Origin: Natronohydrobacter sp.
Lineage (GTDB): Bacteria > Pseudomonadota > Alphaproteobacteria > Rhodobacterales > Rhodobacteraceae
Direction of reading: 5' to 3'
DNA: 6,824 bases
NCBI GenBank assembly: GCA_007118445.1
Contig: SKRP01000119.1
Coordinates: 1-6,824 of the forward strand
Shown: one piece after another, positions 1 through 5,922 of the stretch
How the letters are laid out: every line of letters starts with the position of its first letter
Numbering within the stretch: the stretch's first letter is position 1
Made by a program: the position numbers and the translations under genes
Notes under the pieces: generated by a model
What the model saw: the letters and a program-made list of their open reading frames with translations, nothing else
What the model was told of the DNA's origin: nothing
Database searches by the model: none

Positions 1-1078
1 CGCGCGTGACAGTCAGCCCCTCGAGCTGGGCATAGACCGAGAGCAACCCGTCATCATGCTGGATCACCACGACGGGCACATTATTGGTGTCCTCGGTGAT
101 CGCGGCAACGCGACCGGCAGCAGTCGCCCGCACAGCCGTTCCAGCGCTTGCCGCGATGCCGATCCCTTCATTGCGGCCCGGTGCATAGGCGCGGATGATC
201 CGGCCTTCGACCGGCATGACAAAGCGCGCGCTTGTGGCCTCAGTGCGCTCTTCGGACAGGGCAGGCGAGGGCGGCCGGGCTTCGGCGGCCGCGGCTTCGG
301 CTTCGCGCGCCGGTGGTTCGGGCGGGGGCAGCGGAGAAGAGGCACTGGGCGGGGTCGGGGTTGCGCTGCCCGCACCGGGGCGCGTGACCTCTGGCTCGGA
401 GTCCGGGGTGCTGGCCGGGGCCGGGGTCGGGCGCGCAGGCGCCGGCTGATCCGCGACCGGGATCATCAGCACCTGCCCTTCGCGCACCCGCATTTCCGGG
501 TCAAGCCCGTTCCAGTCGGCCAGCGCGCGCGGCGCGACATTGTAAAGCCGCGCGATCTGGAAAGCGGTTTCACCGCGTTGCACCCGGTGCTGGCGCGGTT
601 GCGCTTCGGCGGGCTGGGTCGCGGGGCGCTGCGGCGTGGGTGCGGGCGACGGGGCCGGGGTGCTGCCCTCGGCGCGTGAAATCGCCGCATCAGCGAGGGT
701 CGAGATTTCAATCTCGCCGCCACGTGCAGGTTCATCGGCCGTATCAAGCTTGCGCGGCAGGGCCAGCACTTCGCCCCCGCGCAGCGCCGTGCCCGGATCG
801 AGCGCATTGAAGCGCGCCAATTCGCTCTCGGCCATGCCGATGCGATTGGCGACATCGGCGACAGTATCGCCGCTGCGCGCGACCACGACCTGATAATCAG
901 GATAGGTGATGATCCCGCGCGCATCCGCACGCGGGCGGGCCGCTGTGGCCTGACGCGCGGCCTCGCTGGTCGAGAACCCGTTCTCGGCGCGGCGCATGTC
1001 GATATCGAAATCGCTGCAGGCACTCAGGCCAAGCACCGCCGCGCTGCAAAGCAGGACCGTTCTGGTGGGGATCAACAT
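1..1078 (-). CDS. nlpD: NlpD-like lipoprotein: two LysM domains plus degenerate LytM/M23 domain (partial, C-terminus off window)
   Basis: The first 359 codons are visible; the end lies beyond base 1. Seen: a lipoprotein signal peptide with lipobox LSAC, the lipidated residue being Cys21, followed by Ser, which fits outer-membrane sorting. A LysM domain at about 62-109 and a second at about 163-208 should bind peptidoglycan. A Pro/Ala-rich linker (about 209-284) leads to an M23/LytM domain starting near 285 (FVMPVEGRI). In active M23 enzymes the first metal motif is HxxxD; here it reads N303-E-G-I-G307, and the usual catalytic His of the YxHL motif is Gln351. By analogy with E. coli NlpD and EnvC, it is probably an amidase activator rather than a peptidase (inference). 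The ATG at 1078 is supported by AAGGG 8 nt upstream. It lies 71 nt behind pcm and is probably in the same operon, matching the surE-pcm-nlpD order known in proteobacteria. The final HxH motif cannot be seen. Confidence 0.88.
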   Translation of the reverse strand, partial: MLIPTRTVLLCSAAVLGLSACSDFDIDMRRAENGFSTSEAARQATAARPRADARGIITYPDYQVVVARSGDTVADVANRIGMAESELARFNALDPGTALRGGEVLALPRKLDTADEPARGGEIEISTLADAAISRAEGSTPAPSPAPTPQRPATQPAEAQPRQHRVQRGETAFQIARLYNVAPRALADWNGLDPEMRVREGQVLMIPVADQPAPARPTPAPASTPDSEPEVTRPGAGSATPTPPSASSPLPPPEPPAREAEAAAAEARPPSPALSEERTEATSARFVMPVEGRIIRAYAPGRNEGIGIAASAGTAVRATAAGRVAAITEDTNNVPVVVIQHDDGLLSVYAQLEGLTVTR

Positions 1079-1112
1079 CTGCACTGCCCTTCATGCTCTT
1101 GCGCACTGATCT

Positions 1113-1127
1113 GGCGGTTTTTCCGCC
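1113..1127 (-). other. Small hairpin between pcm and the nlpD-like gene
   Basis: GGCGG and CCGCC flank a 5-nt A-loop (T-loop on the plus strand), giving a 5-bp perfect stem in the 71-nt pcm to nlpD gap. No U-tract follows in the direction of transcription, so it is a poor terminator. It might shape or stabilise the mRNA between the two genes. Its function is unknown and chance is possible in DNA this G+C-rich. Confidence 0.25.
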
Positions 1128-1149
1128 GGTTCTTGTTCTGGTGGCGCTG

Positions 1150-1794
1150 TTACCCCAGCCCTTCGACCAGAGGCACGAAACGCACCGCGCGCAATTCCTC
1201 ATACTCATAACCATCATCACGCCGGGTGACACGGATCAGCGTCTGCACAGTATCCGACTGACCCACCGGCACGATCATGATACCCCCGATGCGCAACTGA
1301 GCCAAGAGGGGGCCGGGCGGGTCTTCGGCAGCGGCAGTCACGATAATGCGATCAAACGGGGCCAGATCGGGCAGGCCATGGCTGCCATCGGTGACCATGC
1401 TGGTGATATTCGCAAGCCCCAGCCGGTCAAACAGTTTCTGCGCGGCCTGCGCCAGCGTGCGGTGACGTTCCAGCGTGTAGATCCGGCGCGCAAGCTGGCT
1501 CAGGATCGCGGCCTGATAGCCTGATCCGGTGCCGATCTCGAGCACCTTGTCGCGCGGGCCGACCTGCAGCGCCTCGGTCATCAGCGCCACGACCGAGGGC
1601 TGGCTGATGGTCTGCCCGCAGGCGATGGGCAGCGGCATGTCCTCATAGGCGCGGTCGGCGAAAATGCCGGTGACAAAGGCGCGGCGGTCGATCTTTTCCA
1701 TCGCCTGCAGCACGCGCGTATCGGTCACGCCGCGCGAGCGGATCGTGTAGATGAAGCGCATCCGCGCTTCCAGAAGCGCGTCGGGCTCGCTCAT
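1150..1794 (-). CDS. pcm: Protein-L-isoaspartate O-methyltransferase
   Basis: This cytoplasmic repair enzyme transfers a methyl group from S-adenosylmethionine to L-isoaspartyl residues in aged proteins, which lets them revert to normal aspartyl bonds. At 214 residues it is close to the E. coli enzyme (208). Seen: the family signature GQTISQP at 60-66, which forms part of the substrate pocket; SAM-binding motif I, VLEIGTGSGYQAA, at 84-96; a family-typical DG pair at 136-137 (VTDGSHG); FDRIIVTAA at 147-155; and the C-terminal RFVPLVEG at 205-212. The ATG overlaps the surE stop codon by 4 bp (ATGA), so the two are translationally coupled. GAGG inside the end of surE, 7 nt upstream, serves as ribosome binding site. 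The surE-pcm pairing is widespread in proteobacteria and linked to survival in stationary phase. The assignment is secure. Confidence 0.96.
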   Translation of the reverse strand: MSEPDALLEARMRFIYTIRSRGVTDTRVLQAMEKIDRRAFVTGIFADRAYEDMPLPIACGQTISQPSVVALMTEALQVGPRDKVLEIGTGSGYQAAILSQLARRIYTLERHRTLAQAAQKLFDRLGLANITSMVTDGSHGLPDLAPFDRIIVTAAAEDPPGPLLAQLRIGGIMIVPVGQSDTVQTLIRVTRRDDGYEYEELRAVRFVPLVEGLG

Positions 1795-2576
1795 TCCAGC
1801 GCCTCGCGCACTGCGTCCATCGCGTCATGCGCGCTCAGATCCGCGCGCATCGGCGTGACCGAGACATAGCCCTCCAGATTGACCGCTGCATCCGTGCCCG
1901 GCGCTGTCGGCAGATGCTGCGGGCCGCCCTTGACCCAGAGAAACCGCCGACCTGTCGGCGATGTCTGTGCCTCGACCCCGAAAAACGTATCTTTTCTATA
2001 GCCTTGTGGGGCGACCTTCATCCCCTTGACGGCGTCGCGCCCCACAGGGGGGAAGTTCACATTGTAAAACAGCCGGTAATCGCCCTGGTCCCAGATGCCG
2101 CGCTCCAGCAGGCGACGGATCGTCGCCTCGCCATGCCCGATCGCCGCGTCAAACAGCGAGGGCAGATCCTCGCTCGCAGGCCCCATATATTGCGACAGTG
2201 CAATCGCGGGCAGGCCTTGCAATGCAGCTTCCATCGCGCCGCCGACTGTGCCGGAATAAAGCACATTCTCGGCTGAATTATTGCCCCGGTTCACGCCCGA
2301 CAGCACCAGATCGGGCCGCGCCCCCTGCAGCACATCATACAGCCCCGCCAGCACGCAATCGGCGGGCGAACCTTCGGCCGCATAGCGTTTCGGCCCCATT
2401 TTCGCGATCATCGTGGGATGGGTATAGCTGATGCAATGCGCCACGCCAGATTGCTCGAATGCAGGGGCAACGACCCAGACTTCGCCCTCTGGCCCGGCGA
2501 TATTGCGGGCGATCTCTTCCAGGACTGCCAGCCCCGGCGCGTTGATCCCGTCATCATTGGTCACAAGAATGCGCAT
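1791..2576 (-). CDS. surE: 5'/3'-nucleotidase SurE
   Basis: SurE is a metal-dependent phosphatase that hydrolyses nucleoside 5'- and 3'-monophosphates and, in some species, short polyphosphate. It acts in the cytoplasm. The length of 261 residues is usual. Seen: N-terminal MRILVTNDDG, in which Asp8 and Asp9 are metal ligands; Ser43 in the EQSG motif; Asn96 in SGVNRGNN (93-100); and GTVGGAMEA at 109-117. These match the metal site described for SurE structures (two Asp, Ser, Asn). The ATG at 2576 has a strong AGGGGG-type ribosome binding site 4-5 nt upstream. It is the first gene of the surE-pcm-nlpD cluster and is divergent from rnpB. In many alphaproteobacteria serS lies upstream; here it does not. 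Confidence 0.97.
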   Translation of the reverse strand: MRILVTNDDGINAPGLAVLEEIARNIAGPEGEVWVVAPAFEQSGVAHCISYTHPTMIAKMGPKRYAAEGSPADCVLAGLYDVLQGARPDLVLSGVNRGNNSAENVLYSGTVGGAMEAALQGLPAIALSQYMGPASEDLPSLFDAAIGHGEATIRRLLERGIWDQGDYRLFYNVNFPPVGRDAVKGMKVAPQGYRKDTFFGVEAQTSPTGRRFLWVKGGPQHLPTAPGTDAAVNLEGYVSVTPMRADLSAHDAMDAVREALE

Positions 2577-2600
2577 TCTGCCCCCTTTCGCCCTCTGCCT

Positions 2601-2629
2601 TGCTTAGTGCAGCCCCCGGTGACGGGCAA
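2601..2629 (-). promoter_or_regulatory. Candidate sigma-70 promoter for surE-pcm-nlpD
   Basis: On the minus strand TTGCCC (2629-2624) and TAAGCA (2606-2601) are separated by exactly 17 nt. This would start transcription near 2594 and leave a leader of about 18 nt before the surE ATG. The -35 keeps the TTG that is most conserved in this group, while the -10 is weak. It is the only reasonable pair I saw in the surE-rnpB gap, and it remains a prediction. Confidence 0.35.
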
Positions 2630-2693
2630 GGGGCTCGGCCCTGATAGTTCGGACAGGGCGGCAGATTGGGCGCGGCTGCGCCCGGATCGCCGC

Positions 2694-2722
2694 TTGCGTC
2701 ACCTGCGCAAGCCGCCTATGTC
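2694..2722 (+). promoter_or_regulatory. Candidate promoter for rnpB
   Basis: TTGCGT (2694-2699) and TATGTC (2717-2722) are spaced by 17 nt and end 4 nt before the outermost base of the P1 stem of RNase P RNA. The match to consensus is only 3 of 6 at each box. The position, however, places a transcription start at or very near the mature 5' end (about 2727-2730), as expected for an RNA that needs little 5' trimming. Confidence 0.5.
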
Positions 2723-2726
2723 AGGG

Positions 2727-3150
2727 GCGCGATGCGGAAGGCCGGATGACCGCGTGCGCGCTGTGGCGTGTGCGAGGAAAGTCCGGGCTCCATGAGGCAA
2801 GGGTGCCGGGTAACGCCCGGCTGGGGCAACCCAAGGGAAAGCGCCACAGAAAACAGACCGCCCAGCCGGCTTGGCGTGGCCAACGCGGCTGGGTAAGGGT
2901 GAAACGGTGGGGTAAGAGCCCACCGCGGGACGGGCAACCGGACCGGCATGGCAAGCCCCACCCGGAGCAATGCCGAATAGGGATTTCGCGCAGGCGTGAT
3001 CCGGGTCTACCGGATATCCCTGCAGGGCGGCCTCAGCCCGAAATCCGGGTTGGCAGCTTGATCCTGTCCGCAAGGGCAGGGCCAGATGAATGGTCATCCA
3101 CGGGGGCAACCCCGGGACAGAACCCGGCTTACAGGCTTTCCGCATCGCGC
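2727..3150 (+). ncRNA. rnpB: RNase P RNA, bacterial type A
   Basis: This is the catalytic RNA of ribonuclease P, which with protein RnpA removes the 5' leader of pre-tRNAs. Seen: the universal 5' core GAGGAAAGTCCGGGCTCC at 2774-2791, and the matching 3' core ACAGAACCCGGCTTACAG at 3117-3134, which together build helix P4. The AGATGAATGG block is at 3084-3093, and GGTAAGAGCCCACCG-type and CCCCACCCGGAGCAA-type blocks (about 2910-2975) are typical of alphaproteobacteria. The ends are set by helix P1: 2727-2742 pairs with 3135-3150 over 16 positions, with a single G-T wobble. The length of about 424 nt is slightly above the E. coli RNA (377 nt) and normal for type A. No tRNA or protein gene overlaps it credibly. 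Exact ends could differ by a few bases. Confidence 0.97.
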
Positions 3151-3217
3151 GTTTCAGCATTTCTTAAGCGCTGTACCTGCATGATACCGGCGACACGCGC
3201 TGCGCCATAGGTGTTCC

Positions 3218-4687
3218 ATGCGGCAGACCCGCCGATCCGATTTCCTGCCAGGGCTTGCGGCTGTGGCCCCACCCACGCGGCTGCGCCTTGGCCCGGCGCT
3301 GTTTCTGCAGATCGCGCGCAGGGGCGAGGTGGCCTTGATCCTGACCTGTCTGATCGGTGCCTGGCTCTGGGCCGGGATTCTGCACTGGCCGCTCTGGCAG
3401 GGCGGGATCTGGGCCCTGGCTGCGCTCGCCGGGCTTCGGCTGTGGCACCGGGTCACGCGCCCCGATCCGGTGCAGCTGCTGGGCGGCTATGACCAGCGCG
3501 GGCAGGCGGCGCGCCATGCCGGGCGGCTGTGGCTGATCCTGCTGCCGCTTATCCTCGGTCCGGTCCATGCGGCACTCGGGGCACAGGCGACCGCACTGGC
3601 CGCGACGGGATTGCTGCCTGCTGCGCTGCTCTCGGTGCTCTGGCGTCATGTGCTCTCGGCGCTGGTGCCCCGACTGATCCGGCGCGGCATGCTGTCGCTG
3701 CGGGTGGTGGTCGCAGGCGGCGGCAACGAGGCCCGCACGACCCTTGCCCAGCTCAACCGGCTGCGGCGTCAGGGGGTGCAGGTGCTGGGCCTGTTCGATG
3801 ACCGCGAACCCGCACGTTCGCCCCCGGTTCAGGAAGGTGTGGCCAAGCTTGGCCGGATCGCCGATATGCCTGCCTATCTGCAGCATACACCGTTTGATCT
3901 GGCGATCGTCACCATGCCCCCCAGCGCCGAGGCCCGGATCGCCGATATCCTGGCGCAGCTCTGGGCGATGCCGGTCGATATCCGGCTGGCGCCGGTCCGC
4001 TCGACCCTGATCTACCGCCCGCAAACCTATCGCTGGCTGGGCGAGGTGGCGCTGCTTGATCTGTTCGAGCGCCCTTTGCGCGCGCGCGATGCAGCGCTCA
4101 AGCGCAGCTTCGATCTGTGTCTGGCCGCGCTGATCCTGATGTTGATCGCCCCGGCTCTGGGGCTGATCGCGCTGGCCATCCGGCTTGACAGTCCGGGGCC
4201 GGTGTTTTTCAGGCAAGCGCGCGACGGCTATGCATCGCGCCCCTTCAAAGTGTGGAAATTCCGCACATTGCATCATGATCGCAGTGATCACGGCGCAGTT
4301 GTGCCGGTCACAGCAGGCGACGCGCGCGTGACGCGGGTGGGGCGGTTTCTGCGGCGCAGTTCGCTGGATGAATTGCCGCAGCTGTTCAACGTGATCGAGG
4401 GCAGCATGTCCCTGGTCGGCCCGCGCCCCCATGCGGTCGGCGCGCGCAACAGGGACATGGAATTCTCGGCAGTGGTGCGCAGCTATGCCGCGCGCCACCG
4501 GGTCAAGCCTGGGATCACCGGGCTTGCGCAGGTGCAGGGGCTGCGCGGGCCGGTCCAGACGCCTGAGCAGATCCGCCGCCGCGTCGCGCTGGATCTCGAG
4601 TATATCGACCGCTGGTCGCTCTGGCTTGATCTGCGGCTGCTGGTGCTGACGCTGCCATCCGTGTTGCAAGGCGAAAACGCGGTCTGA
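3218..4687 (+). CDS. Large polyprenyl-phosphate sugar-1-phosphate transferase (WcaJ/WbaP type)
   Basis: A membrane enzyme of the monotopic phosphoglycosyltransferase superfamily. It starts an exopolysaccharide, capsule or O-antigen repeat by moving a sugar-1-phosphate from a UDP-sugar to undecaprenyl phosphate. At 489 residues it has the full long form. Four hydrophobic segments lie at about 37-55, 62-76, 103-122 and 125-145. A CoA-binding-like Rossmann domain follows at about 160-275 (VVVAGGGNEA, then GLFDDR). The catalytic domain starts at KRSFDL (295-300) with a reentrant helix to about 322. It then has DSPGPVFFRQ (324-333), FKVWKFRT (343-350), SLDELPQ (382-388) with the catalytic pair Asp384-Glu385, SLVGPRP (398-404) and VKPGITGLAQV (429-439). 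The ATG at 3218 has a weak TAGGTG ribosome site 4 nt upstream. The sugar cannot be read from sequence; glucose or galactose is most usual. No other polysaccharide gene is in the window. Confidence 0.9.
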   Translation: MRQTRRSDFLPGLAAVAPPTRLRLGPALFLQIARRGEVALILTCLIGAWLWAGILHWPLWQGGIWALAALAGLRLWHRVTRPDPVQLLGGYDQRGQAARHAGRLWLILLPLILGPVHAALGAQATALAATGLLPAALLSVLWRHVLSALVPRLIRRGMLSLRVVVAGGGNEARTTLAQLNRLRRQGVQVLGLFDDREPARSPPVQEGVAKLGRIADMPAYLQHTPFDLAIVTMPPSAEARIADILAQLWAMPVDIRLAPVRSTLIYRPQTYRWLGEVALLDLFERPLRARDAALKRSFDLCLAALILMLIAPALGLIALAIRLDSPGPVFFRQARDGYASRPFKVWKFRTLHHDRSDHGAVVPVTAGDARVTRVGRFLRRSSLDELPQLFNVIEGSMSLVGPRPHAVGARNRDMEFSAVVRSYAARHRVKPGITGLAQVQGLRGPVQTPEQIRRRVALDLEYIDRWSLWLDLRLLVLTLPSVLQGENAV

Positions 4688-4712
4688 GGCCGGATTTTCC
4701 CTGTCTTTGCAG

Positions 4713-4740
4713 TTGACATGCAGGGCCAGACGCGTAGAAG
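4713..4740 (+). promoter_or_regulatory. Strong sigma-70 type promoter for rpmG
   Basis: A perfect -35 box TTGACA (4713-4718) is followed after 16 nt by TAGAAG (4735-4740), a 4 of 6 match to the -10 consensus. Transcription would begin near 4747, giving a leader of about 52 nt. It is the best promoter in the window, sits in the gap after the sugar transferase stop codon, and fits the high expression expected of a ribosomal protein gene. Confidence 0.75.
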
Positions 4741-4761
4741 GCGGCTCTAGATTTCAATCGG

Positions 4762-4775
4762 GCGCAGTTCTGCGC
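4762..4775 (+). other. Hairpin in the rpmG leader
   Basis: GCGCAG, TT, CTGCGC form a perfect 6-bp inverted repeat about 15 nt after the predicted transcription start and 10 nt before the AGGAG ribosome site. It could protect the mRNA end or affect translation initiation. With a two-base centre the folded loop would be at least GTTC (4 nt, after opening the innermost pair). A role is inferred only from its position. Confidence 0.4.
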
Positions 4776-4798
4776 TGCCCGGTTCAGGAGAGAGCGCC

Positions 4799-4966
4799 AT
4801 GGCAAAGCCGACCACAATCAAGATCCGTCTGAACTCGACCGCAGGGACCGGGCATTTCTACGTGACCAAGAAAAACGCCCGCACCATGACCGAGAAATTC
4901 TCGATCAAGAAATATGACCCGGTGGTGCGCAAGCATGTCGAATACAAGGAAGGCAAGATCAAGTAA
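4799..4966 (+). CDS. rpmG: 50S ribosomal protein L33 (zinc-free form)
   Basis: A protein of 55 residues from the large ribosomal subunit, near the tRNA exit site. Seen: N-terminal MAKPTTIKIRL, then TAGTGHFYVTKKN (14-26), and the C-terminal block KKYDPVVRKHV followed by YKEGKIK. These line up with E. coli L33, which has the same length and the same DPVVR and YKE-KIK blocks. It contains no cysteine, so it is the form without a zinc ribbon. The start has an ideal AGGAGA site at 4786-4791, 7 nt before the ATG. It is transcribed alone: its own promoter is upstream and a terminator follows 23 nt after the stop. It converges with moaE. Confidence 0.98.
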   Translation: MAKPTTIKIRLNSTAGTGHFYVTKKNARTMTEKFSIKKYDPVVRKHVEYKEGKIK

Positions 4967-4988
4967 TCCTGCCCGTTTCATGAACTGC

Positions 4989-5018
4989 AAAGGCCGCGCT
5001 CGACAGAGCGCGGCCTTT
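4989..5018 (+). terminator. Intrinsic terminator of rpmG
   Basis: A perfect 13-bp stem (AAAGGCCGCGCTC with GAGCGCGGCCTTT) encloses the tetraloop GACA, starting 23 nt after the rpmG stop codon. The T-run is short (TTT), but the stem is long and G+C-rich. Because the stem begins with AAA, it could also work weakly from the other direction. Confidence 0.82.
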
Positions 5019-5153
5019 GGTGGTGAATGCGGACAGCGCGACACTGCTATCCGCGCACTGACCGGCACAGACGGCGTTTCTTCATATGTCCAGAGCGTGC
5101 CGCGTTCATGCGCATTCACGCCATACGCTCCGGCGTGTCGTTTTCGCATGTCG

Positions 5154-5184
5154 AAAAGCTCGGAACCGGTAACCACTTCCGAGC
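5154..5184 (-). terminator. Intrinsic terminator of the pgsA-moaD-moaE transcript
   Basis: Read on the minus strand, an 8-bp perfect stem (GCTCGGAA with TTCCGAGC, arms at 5184-5177 and 5165-5158) has an 11-nt loop and runs straight into TTTT (5157-5154). It starts 27 nt after the moaE stop codon, which is the right place for terminating this operon before it meets the convergent rpmG. The loop is somewhat large. Confidence 0.65.
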
Positions 5185-5211
5185 GATACTTTAGCTGTGC
5201 AAAGCACGCGC

Positions 5212-5664
5212 TCACGCGCGCCGGGACCAGCGCGCCAGCGCCGCTTCATCCGCGCTTTTCGCGGCCACCCATTCCGACCCGTCGGCGGTACTTTCCTTCT
5301 TCCAGAAAGGCGCACGCGATTTCAGATAATCCATCAGGAAATCCGCCGCCGCAAAAGCATCGGCCCGATGCGCCGAGGCCGTCGCCACCATCATGATCCG
5401 CTCGCCCGGTGTCAGGCGGCCGTAGCGATGGATGATCAGGCAATCGGCCAGCGCCCAGCGCTTGCCGGCCTCTTCGGCGATCTGGCGCAGCGCGCGTTCG
5501 GTCATGCCAGGGTAATGTTCGATCTCCATCGCCTGCAAACTGCCGCCATCATTGCGCACGACCCCGCAAAAGGTCACAACTGCCCCGATACCGCTGCGCC
5601 CGTCGGCAAAGCGGGCACATTCCGCGCCATAATCGAAAGCAGCCTCTTGCACGCGGATATCCAT
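5212..5664 (-). CDS. moaE: Molybdopterin synthase catalytic (large) subunit
   Basis: With MoaD it forms the heterotetrameric synthase that puts two sulfurs into cyclic pyranopterin monophosphate, making molybdopterin for molybdenum enzymes in the cytoplasm. It has 150 residues, the same as E. coli MoaE. Seen: GAVVTFCGVVR (27-37), EHYPGM (49-54), RYGRLTPGE (80-88), SAHRADAF (97-104), then DYLKSRAPFWKKE (112-124). Lys115 and Lys122 correspond to the catalytic Lys119 and Lys126 of E. coli. The ATG at 5664 lies 6 nt after the moaD stop. Its ribosome site GGAGGA (5679-5674) is inside the last two sense codons of moaD, with 9 nt spacing. It is the last gene of the run and is followed by a terminator. 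Confidence 0.97.
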   Translation of the reverse strand: MDIRVQEAAFDYGAECARFADGRSGIGAVVTFCGVVRNDGGSLQAMEIEHYPGMTERALRQIAEEAGKRWALADCLIIHRYGRLTPGERIMMVATASAHRADAFAAADFLMDYLKSRAPFWKKESTADGSEWVAAKSADEAALARWSRRA

Positions 5665-5670
5665 CGCGCC

Positions 5671-5922
5671 TTATCCTCCGGTCATTGGCGGGAAAAACGC
5701 CACCTCGCGCACACCGGCCAGCGATGCGTCGAAATCGGCGAGATCTTGATCCAGCGCCACGCGGACCGCCGAGAGGTCGGAAAAGGCCAGCGCATAGCGT
5801 TCCTCGCGCGCGCTGAGTTCGCGGACCAGTTCGTCAACCGTTGCGGCCTCGGTGGTCACGGTCTCGCGTGGCAGGCCGACGCGCTCGCGCAGCCAGGCAA
5901 AATAGAGGATTTCAAGGGTCAT
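5671..5922 (-). CDS. moaD: Molybdopterin synthase sulfur carrier (small) subunit
   Basis: A ubiquitin-fold sulfur carrier of 83 residues (E. coli: 81). Its C-terminal glycine is adenylated by MoeB and then carries a thiocarboxylate that MoaE uses for molybdopterin synthesis. Seen: a beta-strand start MTLEILYFAWLRE, the VDELVREL helix (29-36), VALDQ (55-59), and the terminal EVAFFPPMTGG (73-83), ending in the required Gly-Gly. The same frame stays open far upstream, inside pgsA, but homology begins at the ATG at 5922. That ATG overlaps the pgsA stop as ATGA and has AAGGA 9 nt upstream (5936-5932). It is translationally coupled to pgsA on one side and to moaE on the other. Confidence 0.95.
   Translation of the reverse strand: MTLEILYFAWLRERVGLPRETVTTEAATVDELVRELSAREERYALAFSDLSAVRVALDQDLADFDASLAGVREVAFFPPMTGG
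5674..5679 (-). promoter_or_regulatory. moaE Shine-Dalgarno inside the moaD Gly-Gly codons
   Basis: GGAGGA on the minus strand is both the two final codons of moaD (Gly82-Gly83) and a near-perfect ribosome binding site 9 nt before the moaE ATG. GGA is normally a minor glycine codon in DNA this G+C-rich. The use of two in a row here suggests the codons were kept for their second role. Confidence 0.75.

Noticed and set aside
466..1023. Minus-strand open frame of 185 codons within the nlpD-like gene
   Set aside because: It is an alternative frame, rich in Arg/Ser/Pro. The true frame gives a lipobox, two LysM domains and a LytM domain and continues off the window.
2699..3160. Minus-strand open frame of 153 codons and plus-strand frames over rnpB
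   Set aside because: They lie within the structured RNase P RNA, whose conserved core blocks and P1 pairing explain the sequence.
3164..4669. Minus-strand open frame of 501 codons opposite the sugar transferase
   Set aside because: Its product is a low-complexity Gln/His/Arg/Pro-rich string with no domain. It is the reverse shadow of a G+C-rich gene whose plus-strand product has all the family motifs.
5104..5118. Possible alphaproteobacterial LexA box (GTTC-N7-GTTC)
   Set aside because: The second half reads ATTC with six-base spacing and there is no gene start nearby, so it does not fit.
4784..5215. Minus-strand open frame of 143 codons across rpmG and the convergent gap
   Set aside because: It runs antisense through rpmG and through both terminators, has no recognisable domain and no ribosome site I could find.
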